NCBI GenBank assembly: GCA_964442285.1
Contig: CAYTZH010000006.1
Coordinates: forward strand, 62,001 to 126,000
Direction of reading: 5' to 3'
DNA from: CAYTZH01 sp964442285
Lineage (GTDB): Bacteria; Myxococcota_A; UBA9160; JAFDET01
Length of the DNA stretch: 64,000 bases
A program made the translations under genes and the position numbers. The notes under the pieces are model-generated. The model searched no databases. It was given only the letters and a program-made list of their open reading frames with translations, and had not been told where the DNA came from. Positions 1 through 8,628 of this stretch are shown here, piece after piece. Every line of letters begins with the position of its first letter. Within the stretch, counting starts at the first letter, position 1.

Positions 1-63
1 CACGACCATCGCCAGGGCGAGGCTGCCGAGGAGCGCGCCGTAGCGGCCGGCGCGCGAGTCCAC
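1..63 (-). CDS. Possible 5' end of an exported or membrane protein (partial)
   Basis: The minus strand can be read from a GTG at 63 to the window edge as 21 codons: a short charged start (VDSRAGRYG) followed by a hydrophobic run (ALLGSLALAMVV). This looks like the start of a signal peptide or membrane helix. It would lie 17 nt downstream of the lipoprotein gene ending at 81, on the same strand, so the two could be co-transcribed. No clear Shine-Dalgarno precedes the GTG. The function cannot be judged and the start is weakly supported. Confidence 0.3.
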   Translation of the reverse strand, partial: MDSRAGRYGALLGSLALAMVV

Positions 64-80
64 GGAGCCGGCCAAGGGAC

Positions 81-332
81 CTACTGCTGCACCCGGCGCC
101 AGCCGCGTGACTCCATGCAGAAGTCGAAATCGCGGGAGCCCGCGATGTGCGACGAGCCGGCCGCCCCCGACATGGCCGACGAGGCCTCCGCGATGCAGTC
201 GCGGCGGTCGCTCTCCAGCTCGGCCTGAGTGGCTCCGGCCCGCTGCCACTCGATCTTCCCTCCGGTGGCGCAGGCCACACCGAGCAGCGCCGCCGAGGCG
301 AGCAGCACGCGGACTCGACCCCCTACCCTCAT
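81..332 (-). CDS. Small lipoprotein of unknown function (paralogue of the one at 4.6 kb)
   Basis: This 83-residue protein has a lipoprotein signal peptide: basic MRVGGRVR, a hydrophobic core, then lipobox GVAC with Cys21 as the acylated residue. The mature part has Trp29, a Cys46 in DRRDC, SSH and a C-terminal CMESRGWRRV. The same order (W..AG/DGT, D..C, SH, CM.R/KG..RV) recurs in the lipoprotein at 4577-4864, so the two are paralogues flanking the efflux genes. Longer starts are possible in the open frame, but only this ATG gives a lipoprotein signal. It is divergent from the efflux adaptor gene (about 100 nt between starts). No family name is recognised and the function is unknown. Confidence 0.75.
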   Translation of the reverse strand: MRVGGRVRVLLASAALLGVACATGGKIEWQRAGATQAELESDRRDCIAEASSAMSGAAGSSHIAGSRDFDFCMESRGWRRVQQ

Positions 333-401
333 CTCGAGACCCCCTGTCCGTGGACCCGCATGATACGGTAGCGCCGACGCCCCGCCCGGAACGGCAGCGG
401 C

Positions 402-407
402 TAAGCT
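402..407 (+). promoter_or_regulatory. Candidate -10 hexamer TAAGCT for the efflux operon
   Basis: TAAGCT matches the TAnnnT pattern seen before many starts in this window. It lies about 25 nt before the adaptor ATG, leaving a short leader that holds the GGAGGG ribosome binding site. No -35 consensus is evident. Confidence 0.35.
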
Positions 408-432
408 TTCGCGCGAACCGCCCGGAGGGAAG

Positions 433-1539
433 ATGCCCGCAACGATGGATGTCGCACGCCTCGCGCTCGCCCTCGCCCTGGCCGCCGCGCTGACGCTGGC
501 CTGCGGAGAGGAGCCGGTCGCCGCCCCGCCCGTGGCACGCCCGGTGAAGATGCTCACCATCGGCGGGCCCGCCGGTGCGGAGACCCTCGACTTCCCCGGC
601 CAGATCCGGCCCGCCCGCCAGGCCGACATGGGCTTCGAGGTGCCGGGCAAGCTCACCGAGTTCCCGGTGAAGGAAGGCGACGAGGTCGCCGCGGGCACCG
701 TCCTGGCCAGCATCGACCCGCGGGACTACGAGTCGAAGCTGGCGGAGGCCCGGGCCAAGGCGAGCCAGGCCGCCAAGGACGTGGAGCGGTACAGGTACCT
801 GGTCGAGCAGGGTGTGAGCTCCCAGCGCGACCTCGAGCTGAAGGAGCGGAACTACAAGGTCTTCCTCGCCGAGCTCGAGACGGCCCGGAAGGCGGTGGAC
901 GACACCGTCCTCAAGGCCCCCTTCGATGGGGTCGTGGCCCGCAAGCTGGTGGAGGACTTCACCAACGTCCAGGCCAAGGAGACGGTGCTGATCCTCCAGG
1001 ACGACTCGAACCTGGAGATCCGGGTCTCCATTCCCGAGCGCGACCTTGCGGGCCGGTCCACCGGCGAGCGGGACTACGACGAGATCAACGCCCGAATCCA
1101 GCCCGTCGTCACCGTGAGCGCGCTGCCCGACCGCCGGTTCCCGGCCCGGCTCACCGAGATCGCCACCGCCGCCGACCCCACCACCCGCACCTACCAGGCC
1201 ACCTTCGCCTTCGCGAACCCGCCCGACGTGAACGTGCTGCCGGGGATGACCGCCAAGGTGCGCCTCCTGGCCGACCGCGCCGGAGAGACCGCGCCGACGG
1301 GGATCTCAGTCCCGGTGCACGCGGTGATCGCCGACGAGGAGAACCAGCCCTTCGTCTGGACCATCGACACCGAGGCCATGACCGCCCACCGGCGCAACGT
1401 GAGCGTGGGCGAGCTGCGCGGCGATCGGATCCAGGTGACCGCGGGCCTCTCCGACGGCGACGTCATCGCCGTCTCCGGCCTGCGCCAGCTCCTCGAGGGC
1501 CGGCCCGTGCGCCGCTACGAGACCTCGGCCGCCCGATGA
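433..1539 (+). CDS. RND efflux periplasmic adaptor (membrane fusion protein)
   Basis: This 368-residue HlyD/AcrA-type adaptor should link an RND pump to an outer-membrane channel. The N-terminus has a lipoprotein-like signal (LALALALAAALTLAC, Cys about residue 24), so it is probably anchored in the inner membrane facing the periplasm. A split biotinyl-lipoyl motif follows (GKLTEFPVKEGDEVAAGTVL, and later DTVLKAPFDGVVARK), around a short coiled coil (about 95-150), then a beta-barrel and a membrane-proximal domain near NVLPGMTAKVRL. The ATG at 433 follows GGAGGG closely; a second ATG at 445 is possible. The stop overlaps the pump start as ATGA, indicating coupled translation. No outer-membrane TolC-type gene is present nearby, so that partner must be encoded elsewhere. 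Substrate unknown. Confidence 0.93.
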   Translation: MPATMDVARLALALALAAALTLACGEEPVAAPPVARPVKMLTIGGPAGAETLDFPGQIRPARQADMGFEVPGKLTEFPVKEGDEVAAGTVLASIDPRDYESKLAEARAKASQAAKDVERYRYLVEQGVSSQRDLELKERNYKVFLAELETARKAVDDTVLKAPFDGVVARKLVEDFTNVQAKETVLILQDDSNLEIRVSIPERDLAGRSTGERDYDEINARIQPVVTVSALPDRRFPARLTEIATAADPTTRTYQATFAFANPPDVNVLPGMTAKVRLLADRAGETAPTGISVPVHAVIADEENQPFVWTIDTEAMTAHRRNVSVGELRGDRIQVTAGLSDGDVIAVSGLRQLLEGRPVRRYETSAAR

Positions 1540-4500
1540 ACATCTCGCGCTTCTGGATCGAGAACCGCGTCGTCACGCTGGTGCTCACCGGCGTGGTGCT
1601 GCTGGGCGGCCTCAACGCCTACAACGGCATGAGCCGCCTCGAGGACCCGGAGTTCACCATCAAGGACGCCCTGGTGATGACCCCGTACGCGGGGGCGTCG
1701 GCGACCGAAGTGGAGGAGGAGGTCACCGACGAGCTGGAGACGGCCATCCAGCAGCTCGGCCAGCTGAAGAGGCTCACGTCCAAGTCGGACCGCGGCCTGT
1801 CCACCATCACCGTCACGATCAAGGACCAGTACGACAAGAGCTCCCTGCCGCAGGTCTGGGACGAGCTGCGGCGCAAGGTGAACGACGCCCAGGGCAGCCT
1901 GCCGCCCGGGGCGGGTCCCTCGGTGGTGGTGGACGACTTCGGCGACGTCTACGGCGTCTTCATCGCCATGTACGGCCCCGAGTACAGCTACGCCGAGCTG
2001 AAGCGGTTCACCGACTTCCTGCGCCGGGAGCTGCTGCTGGTGGAGGACGTCGCCAAGATCACCACCTTCGGCGAGCGTCAGGAGGCCATCTACGTCGAGC
2101 TGAACCGGGACCGGGTCTCCCAGCTCGGCCTGCAGCCCGACGCCATCGTCCAGGTGCTCCAGGACAAGAACGTCGCCGCCTATGCCGGGCGCGTGAAGGT
2201 GGGCCCCGAGTACATCACCGTCGAGCCCACGGGTCTGATCCGCAGCGTGGCGGACTTCGAGGATCTGCTCATCACCCCCGGGCAGGACAAACAGATCTAC
2301 CTGGGCGACGTCGCGACCGTGACCCGCCAGTACCAGGAGCCGCCCAGCACCCTGCTCCGCTACGACGGCCACGTGGCCATCGGCCTCGGCATCTCCACGG
2401 TGAGCGGCGGCAACGTGGTCACCATGGGCGAGGCCCTGGGCGAGCGCTTCGACGAGCTGCTGGCCGAGGTTCCCCTGGGCATCGAGGGCGGCATCGTCTC
2501 GCTCCAGTCCGAGGCCGTGACGACCGCCATCCAGGGCTTCACCTCGAGCCTGGTGCAGGCCGTCGTCATCGTGATCGTGGTGCTGCTCTTCTTCATGGGC
2601 CTGCGCAGCGGGCTGATCATCGGCTTCATCCTGGCCCTGACCATCTCGGGCAGCTTCATCTTCCTGGATCCCTGGGGCGTGGCGCTGGAGCGGATCTCCC
2701 TGGGTGCGCTGATCATCGCCCTGGGCATGCTGGTGGACAACGCCATCGTGATCGTGGACGGCGTGCTCGTGCGCCTGCAGCGGGGCGAGGAGGCCCAGCC
2801 CGCGGCCGAAGCGGTGGTGAAGCAGAACGCCATCCCCCTGCTCGGCGCCACGTTCATCGCCATCCTGGCCTTCGCGGCCATCGGCACCTCGCCCGACAGC
2901 ACCGGCGAGTTCTGCCGCTCGCTCTACCAGGTGGTGCTCGTGTCGCTGGGGTTCTCCTGGGTGACGGCGGTGACGGTGACACCGCTGCTGTGCGTGATGT
3001 TCCTGAAGGCGCCGCCGGCCTCCGAGGGAGACCCCTACGACCAGGGCTTCTACGGCCGCTACAAGGGGCTGCTGCGCTCCCTCATCCGGGTGCGCTGGCT
3101 CACCCTGGGCGTGGTGGTGGCGGTGTTCTTCCTGGGCCTCCGCGGCTTCGGCCTGGTGGACCAGAGCTTCTTCCCGCCCTCGACGCGGCCCCAGTTCATG
3201 GTGGATCTCTGGCTGCCCAAGGGCACCCACATCGACGACACCACCGCGCGCGTAGAGGAGGTCGAGCGCTACCTCCGCGAGCTCGACGGCGTGACCCACA
3301 TGACCTCCCTGGTGGGTCAGGGCGGGCTGCGCTTCCTGCTGACCTACCAGCCGGAGAAGCTCAACTCCGCCTACGCCCAGATCCTGGTGGACGTGGAGGA
3401 CGCCGAGCTCATCGACGGCCTCCGCGGCCAGATCGAGACCCACCTGGCCGAGACCTACCCGGGCATGCTGTCCTACGCCTTCAAGTTCGAGCTGGGCCCC
3501 GGCTCGAACGGCAAGATCCGGGCGCGCTTCAGCGGGCCCGACGCGAACGAGCTGCGCCGCCTGTCCATGCAGGCCGCCGCCATCCTGGATGCGGACGGCA
3601 ACGCCAAGGGCATCCGCACCGACTGGCAGCAGCGCGTGAAGGTGATCACGCCGGTGCTGGCCGAGGAGGAGGCCGACACCAACGGCATCAGCCGCCGCGA
3701 CGTGGCCGAGGCTTTGCTCCTGGGCTTCGAGGGCGAGACGGTCAGCGTCTACCGGGAGAAGGACCTGCTGCTCCCGGTCATCGTCCGGGGCCAGGAGCAG
3801 TACCGGGGCGACGTCTCGGACCTGCGCAACCTGCAGATCTGGAGCCCGGCCGCTCAGGGCTCGATCCCCCTGCGCCAGGTGGTGTCGGGCTTCGAGACCC
3901 GCTTCGAGGACTCGGTGATCTGGCGCCGGGACCGCAAGCGCACCATCACGGTGTTTGCGGATCCGATCTCCGGACCGGCCAGCACGCTCTTCGCCCGGGT
4001 CCGACCGCAGATCGAGGCACTCGAGCTTCCGCCGGGCTACGCGCTCGAGTGGGGCGGCGAGTACGAGGACAGCGCCAACGCCCAGGGCCCGCTCCTGGCG
4101 GCCATCCCCGGCTTCGTGCTGCTCATGTTCCTGGTCACGGTGATCCTGTTCAACTCCCTGCGCCAGCCGGCGGTGATCTGGGCCAACGTGCCCCTGGCGG
4201 TCATCGGCGTGACCGTGGGCCTGCTCTCCACCGGCCAGCCCTTCGGCTTCATGGCCCTGCTGGGCTTCCTGTCCCTGATGGGCATGCTGATCAAGAACGC
4301 CATCGTGCTGGTGGACGAGATCAACCTGCAGCTCGCCGAAGGCAAGCCGCCGCTGGCGGCCATCGTCGACTCGGGGGCGAGCCGCCTGCGCCCGGTGGCC
4401 ATGGCGGCCTCCACGACGGCGCTCGGCATGCTGCCCCTGCTCCTCGACGCCTTCTTCGTCTCCATGGCCGTGACCATCATCTTCGGCCTGCTCTTCGCCA

Positions 4501-4571
4501 CGGTGCTCACCATGGTGGTGCTGCCCGTGGTCTACTCCATCATGTTCCGGGTGCCGTCGGACGGCGGCTAG
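1536..4571 (+). CDS. RND family efflux transporter permease (AcrB/MdtB-like)
   Basis: At 1011 residues this is the length of a hydrophobe/amphiphile-efflux RND pump (12 membrane segments, two large periplasmic loops), which uses the proton gradient to export compounds through a trimeric complex. It starts MNISRFWIENRVVTLVL (helix 1), has a porter loop beginning at LEDPEFTIKDALV, and a helix-4 motif GMLVDNAIVIVDG. Only one of the two adjacent helix-4 aspartates of AcrB is kept: Asp401 is followed by Asn402, as in many non-AcrB RND subfamilies. The second half repeats the layout (GFLSLMGMLIKNAIVLVDE). It overlaps the adaptor by ATGA and is followed at once by a lipoprotein gene, so all three are probably one operon. 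Substrate cannot be read from the sequence. Confidence 0.95.
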   Translation: MNISRFWIENRVVTLVLTGVVLLGGLNAYNGMSRLEDPEFTIKDALVMTPYAGASATEVEEEVTDELETAIQQLGQLKRLTSKSDRGLSTITVTIKDQYDKSSLPQVWDELRRKVNDAQGSLPPGAGPSVVVDDFGDVYGVFIAMYGPEYSYAELKRFTDFLRRELLLVEDVAKITTFGERQEAIYVELNRDRVSQLGLQPDAIVQVLQDKNVAAYAGRVKVGPEYITVEPTGLIRSVADFEDLLITPGQDKQIYLGDVATVTRQYQEPPSTLLRYDGHVAIGLGISTVSGGNVVTMGEALGERFDELLAEVPLGIEGGIVSLQSEAVTTAIQGFTSSLVQAVVIVIVVLLFFMGLRSGLIIGFILALTISGSFIFLDPWGVALERISLGALIIALGMLVDNAIVIVDGVLVRLQRGEEAQPAAEAVVKQNAIPLLGATFIAILAFAAIGTSPDSTGEFCRSLYQVVLVSLGFSWVTAVTVTPLLCVMFLKAPPASEGDPYDQGFYGRYKGLLRSLIRVRWLTLGVVVAVFFLGLRGFGLVDQSFFPPSTRPQFMVDLWLPKGTHIDDTTARVEEVERYLRELDGVTHMTSLVGQGGLRFLLTYQPEKLNSAYAQILVDVEDAELIDGLRGQIETHLAETYPGMLSYAFKFELGPGSNGKIRARFSGPDANELRRLSMQAAAILDADGNAKGIRTDWQQRVKVITPVLAEEEADTNGISRRDVAEALLLGFEGETVSVYREKDLLLPVIVRGQEQYRGDVSDLRNLQIWSPAAQGSIPLRQVVSGFETRFEDSVIWRRDRKRTITVFADPISGPASTLFARVRPQIEALELPPGYALEWGGEYEDSANAQGPLLAAIPGFVLLMFLVTVILFNSLRQPAVIWANVPLAVIGVTVGLLSTGQPFGFMALLGFLSLMGMLIKNAIVLVDEINLQLAEGKPPLAAIVDSGASRLRPVAMAASTTALGMLPLLLDAFFVSMAVTIIFGLLFATVLTMVVLPVVYSIMFRVPSDGG

Positions 4572-4576
4572 GAGGA

Positions 4577-4864
4577 ATGCGCGTGGTCCCGAAGCGAATT
4601 CTGCTGCTGCTCGTTCTCGCCCTGAGCGTGGCGGCCTGCGCGGGCCGGCAGGCCCCGCGCACCACGGCCGAGTGGCAGAAGGCCGACGGCACGCCGGCCA
4701 GCCAGGCGGAGATCGACGCCGCCTCGGACGCGTGCTCGGCGGAGACCGGCAGCCCCGGCGCCGGCGGCGACGACGAGCGCTTCAGCCACATCGAGTGGGC
4801 CGTCGAGATGCTCGCCTGCATGGAGCGCAAGGGCCTGAAGCGGGTCGAGGTCCCCGCCTCCTGA
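4577..4864 (+). CDS. Small lipoprotein of unknown function, third gene of the efflux operon
   Basis: This is a 95-residue lipoprotein from the ATG at 4577, or 93 from the GTG at 4583. The GTG has the better spacing (7 nt) from AGGAGG at 4570-4575, which overlaps the pump stop codon. The signal peptide is KRILLLLVLALSVAAC with lipobox VAAC (Cys21). The mature part matches the lipoprotein at 81-332: W..ADGTPASQAEID, a DAC cysteine, FSH, and CMERKGLKRV at the C-terminus. The two conserved cysteines may pair in the periplasm (inference). Position directly after the pump suggests an accessory role in efflux or envelope quality control. No named family is recognised. Confidence 0.8.
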   Translation: MRVVPKRILLLLVLALSVAACAGRQAPRTTAEWQKADGTPASQAEIDAASDACSAETGSPGAGGDDERFSHIEWAVEMLACMERKGLKRVEVPAS

Positions 4865-4877
4865 GCCCGGCCCGGGA

Positions 4878-7457
4878 TCAGGCGCTCGGGCGGACGCCGA
4901 GCTCCAGGCGCACGCCGGCGTCGCGCTCGGCCCGGCCGGGCTCGAGCCCCACCTGGGCGACCGACACGCCGAGCTGCTCGACCAGCAGCGCCCGCAGCGC
5001 GCGGGCGCGGGCATCGGCCAGCGCGTCCTTCTGGGCGGGCGTGGGCTGGATGGCCGCGCACAGGCGGTCGAGCAGCGCGGCCTCTCCGGCGCCGAGCACG
5101 CCCGCCTCGCCCTGCTCCCGCTCCTCGAGCGCGCGCTGGATGCTGCGGCGGGAGAAGAAGCCCGAGCCCTCGACCTCCGGCCAGGGCTCGTCCGCCCGGC
5201 GCAGCGCCAGCAGCCGCTGCTCCCGCAGCGCGCGGCCGTCGCGGGCTCCCGTGGCACCCTGGACCTCCACCCGCAGCTCGGGCCGCTTCGCCAGCAGCGC
5301 GGCGATCCGTCGGCCCTGCTGCTCGGCCCGCTCGTTGAGCGCGGCGCTTCCCGGCGCGAAGATCGGCTCGGCGATGTGGGCGATCCCCGCATCCCCGTCG
5401 CCCTTCACGATGAACCCCAATGTCTTCAGCGGCGAGGCCAGGGCGCCCACCATGGCCTGCCGGAAGGCGTCGTAGAGGATCGGCAGCATCCCCGCCTGCA
5501 CGCCCCGATCGTCCATCTCCACGGGGATCGAGAGGCCGATGTTGCCAGCCGGGTCGCGCAGCAGGGCCAGGGCCACGCTCACGGGCACCCCGAAGAGCTT
5601 CGCGAAGGTGTCCTCGCCCTGGGGCGCCAGCTGCAGGTCATGCAGGGTCAGCTCGGTCTCGGCCCGGGTCCGGTTGCCCCGTTGGCGCAGGTCGATCTCG
5701 ACGCTGGCCGCGCCCCGGCCGATGGCGTAGCCGGCGAAGCTGCGGGCGTAGGGGTCGTAGGCCGGAAGTCCCTCCCGACGCAGGACCAGGCGCGCATCGA
5801 GGTCGCCCTCGTCCATGCCGCCGGTGACGCGCAGCGGCCCGCCGCCCAGGGAGCGCGCCTCGAGCTGGAGATCCTTCAGGCGCCGGGGCGCAAGGCGGTA
5901 GTCCCTGGCCGAGAGCTGGAAGTCCGAGAGCCGATCCCGGAACGGCGGATCGACGCTGCGATCCTCGATGACGATCTCGCCGTCGCTCACCCGGATCGCC
6001 GCGACCGTCACCTCGGGGCTCGGCGCGGCCGCCTCCGGCTCCGGCGCGGCCGCCTCCTCGCCCGCCTGCTCGCCGTTCGCCGCCAGCAGCGCGTCGAGGG
6101 CTTCGGGAGGCTGGCGCCAGGCGATCCGCGGGCCCTCGAGGGTCACGGCGGCCAGGTGGACCTCGGGTGCCGCCGCGCCGACGGGGATCACGATCCGGTC
6201 GGCTTCCAGCGCCAGCCGCTCCCAGGCCACCTTCGGCGCGTCGCCCTCGGGCACCGAGAAGTCGAGGTCCTCGATCCGGAGGCTTCCCGCGGCGCTGAGC
6301 AGCGGTGGCGCCGTCTCCGTCCCGGAGTCCGCGGCGGCCATCTGCAGCTGCAGCTCGAGCTCGGCCGAGGTGCGCCCGGACCGCAGCCAGGGGTCGTAGG
6401 GCGTACGAACCGGGCGCAGCAGCTCGGCGAGGACCAGGTCGCTCCAGCGAAGCGTCCCCTCGAAGCGGGGCGGCAGCAATCCGGCCAGGCCGCGGATCGC
6501 GAGCTCGCCCGAGCCGACGGAGAGGTCCACCTCCAGGGGGAAGACCCGTCCCTCGCGGATGTCGACGTCCCGGGCCCCGACCCGCGCCACGAGCGAGAGC
6601 GCCTCGCCGTCCGGACCCGTCACGGCGATGGCCGCCCGCTGGATCGCGAGCGCGCCGACCCGGTAGCCGGTGGCGGCGCCCGCCGGCTCGGGCTCCGATG
6701 CGGGCTCCGTCGCCATCTCCTCCGGGAACAGCGGCCCGCTCACGCCGCTCGGCAGCCGATCCGTGCGCAGCGCGATCGACGGGTCGCTCAGGTCGAGGCC
6801 CGCCAGGCCGATCTCGCGGCCCCGCAGCGCGAGGCCGTCCAGACCGAAGCGACCGATCCCCAGGCGCGCGAGCAGGGCGCCCCCACCGGCGTCCAGGATC
6901 CGGGTCGTCGCCTCGTTCAGCTCCAGACGACCGACGAGGATCGGCCAGCCGTCTTCCGCGTCCGCCTCGCTCGCCGGGTCCTCCGCTGCGGTCGACGCCG
7001 GATCCGCCGCCTCGGCCGCCGCCGCCTCGGTCGCCGCCGCGGGCGGAGCGACCGGGATCTCGAGCCGGTCCCGGTCGTCCTGATAGAGCGCGAGCGAGAG
7101 GCCGTCGAGCTGCAGGTTCGCCAGCTCGATCTCCCCCCGCAGCAGGGCGAGCCACTCGAAGTCGAGGGCGAGGCGCGACCACGACAGGAAGGGCTCCACG
7201 TCGGCCACCGGCGCGCCGGCCACGACCAGCCCGTCCACGGCGAGGCGGCCCGCCAGAAGCTCCCAGTCGACGTTCTGGACCGCGACGGGCAGGCCCAGGG
7301 CGCGGGCGCCCTGGCTCTCCAGGAGCCAGCGCGATGCCGGCGCCAACAGCAGACGCAGAACGAGCAGAAGTGCCAGGAGGCCGCCGAGGACCCAGAGCCA
7401 GCGACGCCTGCCCGGGCGGGCGGCCGGGGCGGCGTCCGGGTCGGGGGAGTCGGTCAT
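4878..7457 (-). CDS. DUF748 / AsmA-like envelope protein
   Basis: This 859-residue protein has one N-terminal membrane helix (about 20-42) and a long periplasmic part of AsmA/DUF748 character: amphipathic beta repeats such as VDGLVVAGAPVADVEPFLSW, LRIEDLDFSVPE and IRVSDGEIVIEDRSVDPPF. The last 130 residues contain the family's usual end, with FAPGSAALNERAEQQGRRI and a helical tail. Ala/Glu-rich linkers (about 130-165, 470-490) separate the repeats. DUF748 proteins belong to the AsmA-like group, some of which bridge the envelope and move phospholipid; a role in outer-membrane lipid homeostasis is inference. Its 3' end converges on the lipoprotein gene at 4864 with a 13-nt gap. The upstream 250 bp is a divergent promoter region shared with the gene at 7711. 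Confidence 0.85.
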   Translation of the reverse strand: MTDSPDPDAAPAARPGRRRWLWVLGGLLALLLVLRLLLAPASRWLLESQGARALGLPVAVQNVDWELLAGRLAVDGLVVAGAPVADVEPFLSWSRLALDFEWLALLRGEIELANLQLDGLSLALYQDDRDRLEIPVAPPAAATEAAAAEAADPASTAAEDPASEADAEDGWPILVGRLELNEATTRILDAGGGALLARLGIGRFGLDGLALRGREIGLAGLDLSDPSIALRTDRLPSGVSGPLFPEEMATEPASEPEPAGAATGYRVGALAIQRAAIAVTGPDGEALSLVARVGARDVDIREGRVFPLEVDLSVGSGELAIRGLAGLLPPRFEGTLRWSDLVLAELLRPVRTPYDPWLRSGRTSAELELQLQMAAADSGTETAPPLLSAAGSLRIEDLDFSVPEGDAPKVAWERLALEADRIVIPVGAAAPEVHLAAVTLEGPRIAWRQPPEALDALLAANGEQAGEEAAAPEPEAAAPSPEVTVAAIRVSDGEIVIEDRSVDPPFRDRLSDFQLSARDYRLAPRRLKDLQLEARSLGGGPLRVTGGMDEGDLDARLVLRREGLPAYDPYARSFAGYAIGRGAASVEIDLRQRGNRTRAETELTLHDLQLAPQGEDTFAKLFGVPVSVALALLRDPAGNIGLSIPVEMDDRGVQAGMLPILYDAFRQAMVGALASPLKTLGFIVKGDGDAGIAHIAEPIFAPGSAALNERAEQQGRRIAALLAKRPELRVEVQGATGARDGRALREQRLLALRRADEPWPEVEGSGFFSRRSIQRALEEREQGEAGVLGAGEAALLDRLCAAIQPTPAQKDALADARARALRALLVEQLGVSVAQVGLEPGRAERDAGVRLELGVRPSA

Positions 7458-7710
7458 CGGTCGAGAACACTCCGCGGCTCGGATCGCCGACCTGCTGGCG
7501 GCCCGGAATGGGGCTGGAAGCTAGCAGGAAGTGCGGCGCCCGCGCCGTCCCCACCCCGGCGAGCAGCAAGCGCGAGGAGGGCGGGCGCGAGCGAACGGCA
7601 CGGGCCCACGGGGGGGCCTCCCGCTCCATCCTACAACCGCGCGCACCGGCCCGGAAAGGCCCGCTCGGGCCGGGACCCGCGCGTGCTACCCGTTTGGTCG
7701 GGGGTACCGG

Positions 7711-8373
7711 ATGATGCGCGCGCTCGCCCTGCTGCTGGTGGTGCTGCTGGGGGGCACGGCCAGCCTGATCGGCTTTCGGCTCGTGCGTTCCCACCTGGCC
7801 GGGGACGTCTACCGCGCGCGTCTGACCTCGCTCGCGGGCGACTACGAAGCGCTCCACGCCCGCTACGAGGAGGCCCTGCGCCGCACGGCCGTGACCGAGC
7901 TGCGGGTCGAGGACGGGCGCCTCTCGGTCGTCGTGCGCACCGCCGACGGCCGGCTGCGGGAGATCCCGACGCCCTACGATCCCCGGCGCGAGATCTACGT
8001 GGACTTCGCCGTGGTCGACGGGCGGCTCTGGATCCGCCGCATCTTCGCCGAGGACACCCCGCCGCGGGAGGGGATCGCGATCGACCCCGCGCTCGCCGAG
8101 ATCGATTGGGAAGACCCGGGGACCGCCTTCGGCAAGGCCGCCTACCGCACCCTCGGCGAGGGTCGCTGGGTGGTGTCGGTGACGGGCGACGGCAGCCTCG
8201 GGCTGGCGCCCGCCCCGGGCGACGCCGTCGTGGCCCTGGCGCCGCCGCCGCCGGTGCGCAAGCTCGAGCCGGTGGCGTCCCGCGTCGACGAGCGTCTGGC
8301 GGCGATCGGCCCGGAGGAGCTGGCGGGCCTGCTCCTCGACGCCCTGCTGCGCCCCGACGCGCCGACGGACTAG
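7711..8373 (+). CDS. Hypothetical membrane-anchored periplasmic protein
   Basis: This 220-residue protein starts with a single hydrophobic helix (MRALALLLVVLLGGTASLI), then a short coiled-coil-like stretch (GDYEALHARYEEALRRTAV). A beta-rich region follows (TELRVEDGRLSVVVRTADG, EIYVDFAVVDGRLWIRRIF) and a helical tail ends it. The layout is that of a signal-anchored periplasmic protein; no family is recognised. Two ATGs (7711, 7714) are possible behind a G-rich site. The open frame extends further upstream, but that part has no coding character. The glutaredoxin-domain gene follows 255 nt downstream in the same frame, separated by a TAG stop. Confidence 0.7.
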   Translation: MMRALALLLVVLLGGTASLIGFRLVRSHLAGDVYRARLTSLAGDYEALHARYEEALRRTAVTELRVEDGRLSVVVRTADGRLREIPTPYDPRREIYVDFAVVDGRLWIRRIFAEDTPPREGIAIDPALAEIDWEDPGTAFGKAAYRTLGEGRWVVSVTGDGSLGLAPAPGDAVVALAPPPPVRKLEPVASRVDERLAAIGPEELAGLLLDALLRPDAPTD

Positions 8374-8565
8374 ACCCGCGTCCGCCCGTCCACCCTGGGG
8401 GCCAATTGCCCCACTTGTCCGAACGCCCGCGACGTGCTCGCCTTCGGGGGCCCCGGCATGGAGCGGGCAGGCCGGGCACTCAAGAAAGGGGCCCGGTCGG
8501 CCGTCGACAAGGGGCGGGGCCGCGAGGCGGCGTCCCCCTCACCCGACCTCCGATGGCAGGCCCGT

Positions 8566-8614
8566 CCCGGCTCGGGAATGCTCCCGCAGCCCGGCTCGGG
8601 GATGCTCCCCGCAG
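8566..8614 (+). repeat. Tandem direct repeat that folds as two small hairpins before the glutaredoxin gene
   Basis: Two near-identical copies lie head to tail: 8566-8589 (24 bp) and 8590-8614 (25 bp), each starting CCCGGCTCGGG and ending GCAG. Each copy is also an inverted repeat (CGGG-AATGCT-CCCG, and GGGG-ATGCT-CCCC). The second ends 2 nt before the GAAGGAG ribosome binding site of the gene at 8629, so the structures could affect translation or mRNA decay. Confidence 0.6.
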
Positions 8615-8628
8615 GCGAAGGAGCGCCG

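Noticed and set aside
1515..3443. A 642-codon minus-strand open frame opposite the RND pump gene
   Set aside because: GC-rich genes leave long open frames on the other strand. The reading is His/Glu/Gly-rich without domains, and the pump frame has clear family motifs.
8374..8565. In-frame continuation after the TAG at 8371 (ANCPTCPNARDVLAFGGPG...), joining the two genes at 7711 and 8629
   Set aside because: It could be a small protein or readthrough region, but it has no ribosome binding site and no family match, and the downstream gene has its own good site at 8617. Left as non-coding.
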